Shown: one piece after another, positions 52,258-57,953 of the stretch | Position numbering within the stretch: position 1 is the stretch's first letter | How the letters are laid out: each line of letters starts with the position of its first letter | Assembly (NCBI GenBank): GCA_022794295.1 | Contig: JAAWEO010000002.1 | Location: 1 to 57,953, forward strand | Length of the DNA stretch: 57,953 nucleotides | Reading direction: 5' to 3' | DNA from: Angelakisella sp. | Lineage (GTDB): Bacteria; Bacillota; Clostridia; Oscillospirales; Ruminococcaceae | Position numbers and translations under genes: made by a program | Notes under the pieces: model-generated | The model's database searches: none | What the model saw: the letters and a program-made list of their open reading frames with translations, nothing else | Told to the model about the DNA's origin: nothing

Positions 52258-53528
52258 ACCCGGGATTGATCGTTGTTTTAGGCCTGTTAGTGTTTAGCAT
52301 TCTGGGGGTCCCCATCGCCTTCGCCCTGGGGGTTTCCACCCTGTGGGCCCTGATGGCTGCCGGATTTCCCACGGTGGTGGTAGCCCAGCGGATGTATTCC
52401 GCCATGGATTCCATCCCCTTGCTGGCGATTCCCTTTTTTATTCTGGCAGGGAACCTGATGAGCGGCAGCATCACCCAGAAGATCCTGAACACTGCCAACG
52501 CCCTGTTCGGTTCGGTGAAGGGAAGCCTGGGGGTGGTCACTGTGGCGGCCTCCGCCCTCTTTTCCGCGATCTCCGGTTCCGGGGTGGCTACTGCCTCCGC
52601 CATTGGAGGCATCACCATCCCAGGGATGAAGGAGGAGGGATATCCCTCCGATTTTGCCGCAGCCCTGGCCTCCATTTCCGCCACTATGGGTCCCCTGATC
52701 CCGCCCAGTATCTTCCTGATCGTTTACGGAAGCGCCACCGAAAGCTCTGTGGCCGATCTCTTTCTGGCGGCGGTGATCCCCGGCCTTGTTCTGGCCCTGG
52801 CCCTTGCCGGTTATGTGCTGGTTTACGCCAAAAGGCACAGCTTCCCGGCCCGGGAAAAGGTCCCCGCAAGGGAGGCTGCCAGGATCGCCCTGGACAGCGC
52901 CTGGGCCCTGTTTATGCCGGTCCTGATCCTGGGGGGCATCTTTCTGGGAATCTTTACCGCTACCGAGGCGGCGGCGGTCTCGGTCCTCTACGCCCTTTTG
53001 GTGTCCCTTTTCGTCTATCAGGACCTTTCGGTGAAAAACATCCTCACCGTCTTTGGAAGAAGTGCGGTGACCACCTCCAGCCTGCTGTTTGTTATGGGGG
53101 TTTCCAAGGCCTCCAGCTGGATCGTTGTCACCTCGGGGCTGCCCTCGATGATCCTGGACTTTTTCGAACGGATCACCAGCAGCAGCGTGGTGATCCTGCT
53201 GCTGATAAACCTGCTGCTCTTTGTTGTGGGGATGCTGATGGAGGGCAATGCCGCCATTGTTATGCTGACCCCCCTGCTGATGCCCCTTGTGAAGCAGATC
53301 GGCATGTCCCCCATCCAGTTCGGTGTCGTAATGGCCCTGAACCTCTGCCTGGGCCTGGTGACGCCCCCTGTGGGCGGGTGCCTGATGATCGGCAACATGA
53401 TCGCAGAGGAAAAGCTGGAAAAAACCCTGAAAGCCATTTTGCCCATGCTGGGGCTGGGGATCCTGGTTCTGATGCTGACCACCTATCTGCCCCAGTTTAC
53501 CCTCTGGCTCCCCGCGGCGGCAAGGTAA
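52254..53528 (+). CDS. dctM: TRAP transporter large permease
   Basis: A 424-residue membrane protein with about twelve segments. Typical DctM stretches are IPFFILAGNLMSGSIT, SGSGVATASAIGGITIPGM and LGLVTPPVGGCLMIG. It forms the transport channel. The start overlaps dctQ (ATGA). It is the last gene of the hydroxyacid region. Confidence 0.9.
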   Translation: MNPGLIVVLGLLVFSILGVPIAFALGVSTLWALMAAGFPTVVVAQRMYSAMDSIPLLAIPFFILAGNLMSGSITQKILNTANALFGSVKGSLGVVTVAASALFSAISGSGVATASAIGGITIPGMKEEGYPSDFAAALASISATMGPLIPPSIFLIVYGSATESSVADLFLAAVIPGLVLALALAGYVLVYAKRHSFPAREKVPAREAARIALDSAWALFMPVLILGGIFLGIFTATEAAAVSVLYALLVSLFVYQDLSVKNILTVFGRSAVTTSSLLFVMGVSKASSWIVVTSGLPSMILDFFERITSSSVVILLLINLLLFVVGMLMEGNAAIVMLTPLLMPLVKQIGMSPIQFGVVMALNLCLGLVTPPVGGCLMIGNMIAEEKLEKTLKAILPMLGLGILVLMLTTYLPQFTLWLPAAAR

Positions 53529-53547
53529 AGGACCTTCCCTAAAGAAA

Positions 53548-53581
53548 ACAGGGGCCTCTCCCAGCAGGAGGGGCCCCTGTT
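53548..53581. terminator. Stem-loop between convergent dctM and uvrA2
   Basis: A 15-bp stem with one mismatch (53548-53562 with 53567-53581) lies 20 bases after dctM. Strong but without a good T-run. Confidence 0.6.
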
Positions 53582-53588
53582 CCTGTGA

Positions 53589-56090
53589 TTAAAGGTATTT
53601 TCCAGTGATGCTTTCCGGGCAGTCCCGAAGCTCCTCCGGGGTTCCGGCGGCCACGATGCGGCCCCCTTCCTCGCCGCCGCCCGGGCCCATGTCGATGATA
53701 TAGTCGGCACTGCGGATAACATCTAGGTCGTGCTCAATGACCACCACTGTGGCCCCGTGGCAAATAAGGGTCTGGAATACCCCCAGCAGCGTTTCCACAT
53801 CCAGGGGGTGGAGGCCGATGGTGGGCTCGTCAAAGACAAAGACGGTGTCCTCCTGGCCGCGGCCCAGCTCACTGGCCAGCTTAAGGCGCTGGGCTTCTCC
53901 GCCGGAAAGGGCGGGGGTGTCCTCCCCCAGGGTGAGGTACCCAAGCCCCACATTGTGAAGCACCTGAAGCCGCCCCCGCACCAGGGGGAGGTCGCCGCAG
54001 GCGGTGATGGCCTCGTCCACGCTCATAGCCATCAGCTCCGGCAGGGAGCAGGCGGGGCCTCCGTCCTTCCGGGGGCGCCGGATCTGGAAGGCCTCCTTCC
54101 CATACCGGGCACCGTGGCAGTCGGGGCAGGGAATGTCCACATCGGGGAGGAACTGGACATCCAGACTGATGGTCCCAGTTCCGTCACAGGCAGAGCAGCG
54201 CAGGCAGCCGGTGTTGTAGGAAAAATCCCCCGCCTTGCGGCCGTGCTCCCTGGCGTCTGGGGTTTTGGCATAGATTTTCCGCAGCTCGTCGTGGACATTG
54301 GCATAGGTAGCCACCGTGGAGCGGACATTGATGCCAATGGGGGTGGCGTCAATGAGCTTCACCTGGCGGAGCCCCTCTGCCGAAAGGCTGTGGACATGGC
54401 CCGGCAGGGATACCCCCCGGAAAGCGGCCTGAAGACCGGGGATCAGGCTTTCCAGCACCATGGTCGTTTTGCCGGAGCCGGAGACCCCGGTAACCGCTGT
54501 GAGGCGCCCCTTGGGAAGGCGGACCGCCAAAGGCTTCACCGTGTGGATGGGTCCGGTGGTCATGGTGATCTCCCCCAGGGAGAACAGCTCCGCCCGGCCG
54601 GTCCGGGGCCGAAGCTCGCTTTTGGGCCTGCCGGTAAGATAAGGGCCTATTAGGGAGCAGGGGTCCTTTGCCAGGTCCTCCGGCCGCCCCTGGGCAAGGA
54701 TGCTGCCGCCACCGGCCCCGGCACCCGGGCCCAGTTCAAGGATCCAGTCCGCCTGGGAGAGGACCTGGGTGTCGTGATCCACCAGCACCACCGAGTTTCC
54801 GTCGGCGATCAGGTCCTCCATCACACCGGTGAGCCCCCGAAGGTTGGAGGGGTGCAGGCCGATGGAGGGCTCGTCCAGAATATACAGCACCCCGGTGGTG
54901 CGGTTGCGCACCGCCCGGGCCAGCTGCATCCGCTGGCGCTCCCCGGTGGAAAGGGTAGAGGATGTCCGGTCCAGGGTCAGGTACCCCAGCCCCAGGTCCA
55001 TCAGCCGACGGGCAGTGTCCCGGAAGGCCAGGCAGATGCTTTCCGCCATGGGGCGCATCTCCTCCGGGAGGGAGGCAGGGACCTCTGAGACCCAGGCGGC
55101 GAGGCGGGAAAGGGGCATCCGGCAGGCCTCGTCCAGGGAGATCCCCCGGACCTTGGGGGCCCGGGCCGCCGGGGAAAGGCGGGTGCCGCCGCAGGCGGGG
55201 CAGGGCCCCTGGGTGAGGAATTTTTCCACCCGCTTCATCCCTTTTTCGTCCTTCACCTTGGCAAGGGCGTTTTCCACCGTGTAAACAGCGTTGTAATAGG
55301 TAAAGTCCAGCTCCCCGGCGGTATTGGCCTTCCGGTTGTGGTATAGGATATGCCGCTTTTCCGCCGGGCCGTGGAAGACGAGCTCCCGTTCCTCCGGGGT
55401 CAGCTGGGAAAAGGGGATGTGGGTGCGCACCCCCATTTCCCGGGCGATATCCTTCATCAGGGACCACATCAGGGTCTGCCAGGGGGCCACCGCCCCCTCG
55501 TCAATAGACAGGGATTCATCGGGCACCAGGGTGGATTCATCCACCTGCCGGACAACGCCGGTGCCATTGCATTCCCGGCAGGCTCCCCGGCTGTTAAAGG
55601 CCAGGTCCTCCGCCTCGGGGCCGTAAAACCGGGCCTTGCACACCGGGCAGGTCAGCTCCCGTCCGGCCGCGACGTCCATGGCAGGGGGACAGCTGTGGCC
55701 GTTGGGGCACCGGTGGCTCCCCAGCCGGGAAAAAAGGAGCCGCAGGCTGTTCAGCAGCTCGGTGGAAGTGCCAAAGGTGCTGCGGATGCCGGGAACTCCG
55801 GGCCGCTGGTGAAGGGCCAGGGCAGCCGGAACATACCGGACCTCGTCCACCTGGGCCCGGGCGGCCTGGGTCATCCGCCGCCGGGTGTAGGTGGAAAGGG
55901 CCTCCAGGTAGCGCCGGGAGCCCTCGGCATAAAGGACGCCCAGGGCCAGGGAGGATTTCCCCGACCCGGAAACCCCTGCAATGCCCACAATGCGGTTCAG
56001 GGGGATGTCCACATCCACGTTTTTCAGATTGTGCACCCGGGCGCCCCGAACCGTTATGTGATCCGGGAAACGGGCGGCGGCTTGTTCCAT
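53589..56090 (-). CDS. UvrA2-type (class II) excinuclease-like ABC ATPase
   Basis: An 833-residue protein with two ABC modules: Walker A GVSGSGKSSLALGVLYAEG near residue 40 and GVSGSGKTTMVLESL near residue 530, signatures STGERQRMQLAR and LSGGEAQRLKLA. Zinc modules CPVC and CRECNGTG, CPACGGTR and CSACDGTG, CPDCHG are present. It is about 110 residues shorter than UvrA, mainly because the UvrB-binding region is missing, as in UvrA2 proteins linked to drug resistance or tolerance of DNA-binding compounds. It has its own promoter and no uvrB or uvrC nearby. Confidence 0.87.
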   Translation of the reverse strand: MEQAAARFPDHITVRGARVHNLKNVDVDIPLNRIVGIAGVSGSGKSSLALGVLYAEGSRRYLEALSTYTRRRMTQAARAQVDEVRYVPAALALHQRPGVPGIRSTFGTSTELLNSLRLLFSRLGSHRCPNGHSCPPAMDVAAGRELTCPVCKARFYGPEAEDLAFNSRGACRECNGTGVVRQVDESTLVPDESLSIDEGAVAPWQTLMWSLMKDIAREMGVRTHIPFSQLTPEERELVFHGPAEKRHILYHNRKANTAGELDFTYYNAVYTVENALAKVKDEKGMKRVEKFLTQGPCPACGGTRLSPAARAPKVRGISLDEACRMPLSRLAAWVSEVPASLPEEMRPMAESICLAFRDTARRLMDLGLGYLTLDRTSSTLSTGERQRMQLARAVRNRTTGVLYILDEPSIGLHPSNLRGLTGVMEDLIADGNSVVLVDHDTQVLSQADWILELGPGAGAGGGSILAQGRPEDLAKDPCSLIGPYLTGRPKSELRPRTGRAELFSLGEITMTTGPIHTVKPLAVRLPKGRLTAVTGVSGSGKTTMVLESLIPGLQAAFRGVSLPGHVHSLSAEGLRQVKLIDATPIGINVRSTVATYANVHDELRKIYAKTPDAREHGRKAGDFSYNTGCLRCSACDGTGTISLDVQFLPDVDIPCPDCHGARYGKEAFQIRRPRKDGGPACSLPELMAMSVDEAITACGDLPLVRGRLQVLHNVGLGYLTLGEDTPALSGGEAQRLKLASELGRGQEDTVFVFDEPTIGLHPLDVETLLGVFQTLICHGATVVVIEHDLDVIRSADYIIDMGPGGGEEGGRIVAAGTPEELRDCPESITGKYL

Positions 56091-56162
56091 AAAGTGCCTC
56101 CTGTATTTTTTAAAGAATCAGCTGATGTGGGTCAAAAGCTTATCCATTATAGACATATTCTA

Positions 56163-56191
56163 AGTATATCACCGACACTGGCGGTGTTCAA
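56163..56191 (-). promoter_or_regulatory. Promoter of the uvrA2-type gene
   Basis: On the minus strand TTGAAC is followed after 17 bases by TATACT. Repeat copy E begins nine bases beyond the -35 box. A second TATAAT lies further downstream near 56151. Confidence 0.55.
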
Positions 56192-56199
56192 TCCTTTTA

Positions 56200-56360
56200 G
56201 AGCCCATTCAAAATCTCCCCGCACGCCGCCAGGGCAGGTCTTTTCCTGTCCTGCTGCGTTAAAAAATCTTGTAATACACCAAGTATTCCTGCGATTTTTT
56301 GCCTTGCAGGGCAGAAAAATCCCTGCCCTTTCGGCATACTTGAAGATCTTGAATAGGCTC
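56200..56360. repeat. Dispersed repeat, copy E (161 bp)
   Basis: Same ends and length as copy C. It is flanked by TTA on both sides (56197-56199 and 56361-56363), an apparent target duplication. It lies between two divergent genes, next to the uvrA2 promoter. Confidence 0.78.
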
Positions 56361-56434
56361 TTAGATCGGCAGTACCGCCCATGGAATAATCAAAGGAAAG
56401 GGGTATACCCTAATTCCATCGAGGTGATGAAAAG

Positions 56435-57733
56435 ATGACTTCTGTCTGGACCCAAACAGCAGAGCTGCCCCGGTTTCCGGCCCTGGAAGGGGACCTGAAA
56501 ACCGAGGTGCTCATTATTGGCGGCGGGGCGGCCGGGCTCCTTTGTGCCTATTTTCTGGAACAGGAGGGGGTGGACTATGCCCTGGTGGAGGCAGACCGCA
56601 TCTGCGGTGGCATAACAAAAAACACCACCGCAAAGGTTACCGCCCAGCATGGTCTGATTTATGAAAAGCTAATACAGGAGTTTGGCCTTCCCAAGGCCAG
56701 CCTGTACCTCCAGGCCAACCAGGAGGCCCTGAAGCGGTACCGCAGCCTCTGCCAAACCATTGGCTGTGAGTTTCAGGAAAAGGACGCCTACGTTTATTCC
56801 CGCAGGGACAGGCAGAAGCTCCGGCGGGAGGCAGCCGCCCTGGGGAAGCTGGGCTTTCCCGCCCGGTTTACCGAAACGGTTCCCCTGCCTTTCCCGGTGG
56901 CAGGGGCGGTGCAGTTTCCCCGCCAGGGGCAGTTCCATCCCCTTTTGTTTTTCGGGGGGATCGCCCGGGGGCGGAATATCTATGAGCACACCAAGGTGCA
57001 GGAGCTGGCCCCGGGCCGGGCGAAAACCACCGGCGGGATCATAACGGCGGAGAAGATCATTGTGGCGACTCACTTTCCCATTTTGAACAAACACGGCGGG
57101 TATTTTCTGAAGCTGTATCAAAGCCGCTCCTATGTTCTGGCCCTGGAAAATGCCCCGGAGCTGGATGGGATGTATGTGGACGAGGACCAGAAGGGGCTCT
57201 CCTTTCGGAATGAGAATGGCCTGCTCCTTTTGGGGGGCGGCGGACACCGCACCGGAAAAAAGGGAGGGGGCTGGCAGGAGCTGGAAGCTTTTGCCCGAAG
57301 GCATTGGCCCGCCGCCAAGGAGGCCGCCAGGTGGGCCGCCCAGGATTGTATGACCCTGGATGGGGTCCCCTACATCGGGGAGTATTCCCAGGGGACCCGG
57401 GGGCTTTACGTGGTCACCGGCTTTAACAAGTGGGGGATGACCTCCGCCATGGTGGGGGCCACGCTTCTTACCGACCTGGTTCTCCAAAGGAAGAATCCCT
57501 ACGCCCCAGTGTTCGCCCCCAGCCGGAGCATTCTCCGCCCCCAGCTGGCGGCGAATCTTCTGGAATCCACCATAGGCCTCCTGACCCCCACCGTGCCCCG
57601 ATGCCCCCATATGGGCTGCGCCCTGCACTACAACCCCGCCGAACACAGCTGGGACTGCCCCTGCCACGGCTCCCGCTTTGGAGAAAACGGACAACTGCTC
57701 GACAACCCAGCCACAGACGACAAACAGATGTAA
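56435..57733 (+). CDS. FAD-dependent oxidoreductase with C-terminal Rieske domain
   Basis: A 432-residue protein. Residues 20-50 hold the FAD-binding motif LIIGGGAAGLLCAYFLEQEG; the body is a DAO-type (glycine/D-amino-acid oxidase) fold with GLYVVTGFNKWGMTSA near residue 335. Residues 388-430 are a short Rieske 2Fe-2S domain (CPHMGCALHYN, CPCHGSRF). This layout is known from Bacillus YhfW-like proteins. Substrate unknown. GAGGTGATG precedes ATG 56435. Confidence 0.83.
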   Translation: MTSVWTQTAELPRFPALEGDLKTEVLIIGGGAAGLLCAYFLEQEGVDYALVEADRICGGITKNTTAKVTAQHGLIYEKLIQEFGLPKASLYLQANQEALKRYRSLCQTIGCEFQEKDAYVYSRRDRQKLRREAAALGKLGFPARFTETVPLPFPVAGAVQFPRQGQFHPLLFFGGIARGRNIYEHTKVQELAPGRAKTTGGIITAEKIIVATHFPILNKHGGYFLKLYQSRSYVLALENAPELDGMYVDEDQKGLSFRNENGLLLLGGGGHRTGKKGGGWQELEAFARRHWPAAKEAARWAAQDCMTLDGVPYIGEYSQGTRGLYVVTGFNKWGMTSAMVGATLLTDLVLQRKNPYAPVFAPSRSILRPQLAANLLESTIGLLTPTVPRCPHMGCALHYNPAEHSWDCPCHGSRFGENGQLLDNPATDDKQM

Positions 57734-57953
57734 CCCCTGTGCAAAAGCGTTTTTGGGACAACGCCAATGCCAATTTTAAGCTGTCACAGACAAAAGCCCC
57801 AACCGCCCGAACCTCCCCCCACCAGAGCCGTTCCAAATCCCTGGCCCGCAGGCCTTAGCCGCAAAGCGGCTCCGATTTTCGCCGCAGCGAAAATCACCTT
57901 ATCCGGCCAACGAGCCTCCGGCCGCGAAAGCCCGGACGCTGGTAAGCGGCAGC
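57734..57953. other. Right-edge spacer with small hairpins
   Basis: No gene seen. AGCCGC/GCGGCT (57857-57871) and GATTTTCGC/GCGAAAATC (57874-57895, loop CGCA) form clean stems. The style resembles the hairpin block at 29.6-30.1 kb. Confidence 0.4.

Noticed and set aside
1..57953. CRISPR arrays, tRNA or rRNA genes, known riboswitches
   Set aside because: No regularly spaced direct repeats, no tRNA-like cloverleaf and no recognised riboswitch core were seen by reading; a covariance-model search would settle this.

Overview
The window reads as chromosome of a GC-rich, anaerobic, spore-forming member of the Clostridia, most likely an Oscillospiraceae-type gut bacterium. This is an inference from three things: sporulation genes (yqfC, yqfD, ylbJ), ferredoxin-dependent oxoacid metabolism, and GC-rich codon use with many GTG/TTG starts and strong AGGAGG ribosome sites. 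No rRNA, tRNA, CRISPR array or complete insertion sequence was seen.

Layout. 0-1 kb: debris of mobile or defence DNA (a DUF1998/DrmB-type tail and a probable serine-recombinase tail). 1-14 kb: a complete L-arabinose regulon. It has an AraR repressor, a YtfQRT-YjfF-type ABC importer, an FGGY kinase, AraA, AraD, a mutarotase and a split transketolase, with AraR-like operators around a strong promoter and a strong terminator at the end. 14-15 kb: AT-richer remnant DNA. 15-20.4 kb: a leftward D-amino-acid unit (N-acyl-D-amino-acid deacylase, GntP-type permease, D-serine dehydratase) followed by an XRE-cupin regulator. 20.5-31.8 kb: accessory and cell-surface genes (DUF1349, CAP lipoprotein, MATE pump with AraC-GNAT regulator, isochorismatase-type hydrolase with YoaK protein, DUF4358 lipoprotein, two related exported proteins, a Glu-rich membrane protein, a rubredoxin-type flavoprotein) and a hairpin-rich non-coding block. 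31.9-34.6 kb: sporulation genes. 34.7-35.2 kb: an RNHCP zinc-ribbon gene with a structured leader.

35.6-53.5 kb is the most interesting part. A GntR-UTRA regulator is followed by ptb, buk, a PrpR-like sigma-54 activator, an IlvD-type dehydratase, a LarA-family (nickel-pincer) racemase/epimerase, a MinD-like ATPase, a four-subunit 2-oxoacid:ferredoxin oxidoreductase, a two-subunit UxaA-type dehydratase, a KdgT-type permease and a TRAP transporter. Near-perfect sigma-54 promoters precede both ptb and the TRAP genes. Each has a TGCAAAAC-containing inverted repeat upstream, so one activator probably controls both. Together the genes can be read as a route: import of a hydroxy or sugar acid, C2 epimerisation, dehydration to a 2-oxoacid, ferredoxin-linked oxidative decarboxylation to an acyl-CoA, then acyl-phosphate and ATP. 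It resembles the sigma-54-controlled bkd operon of Bacillus with the lipoamide complex replaced by a ferredoxin enzyme and with hydroxyacid-processing enzymes added. The real substrate cannot be read from sequence.

53.6-57.7 kb: a UvrA2-type ABC protein (leftward) and an FAD oxidoreductase with a C-terminal Rieske domain. A small non-autonomous repeat family with inverted termini and apparent 3-bp TWA target duplications recurs at 18.7, 36.5, 39.3, 51.5 and 56.2 kb, twice directly on a TAA stop codon.
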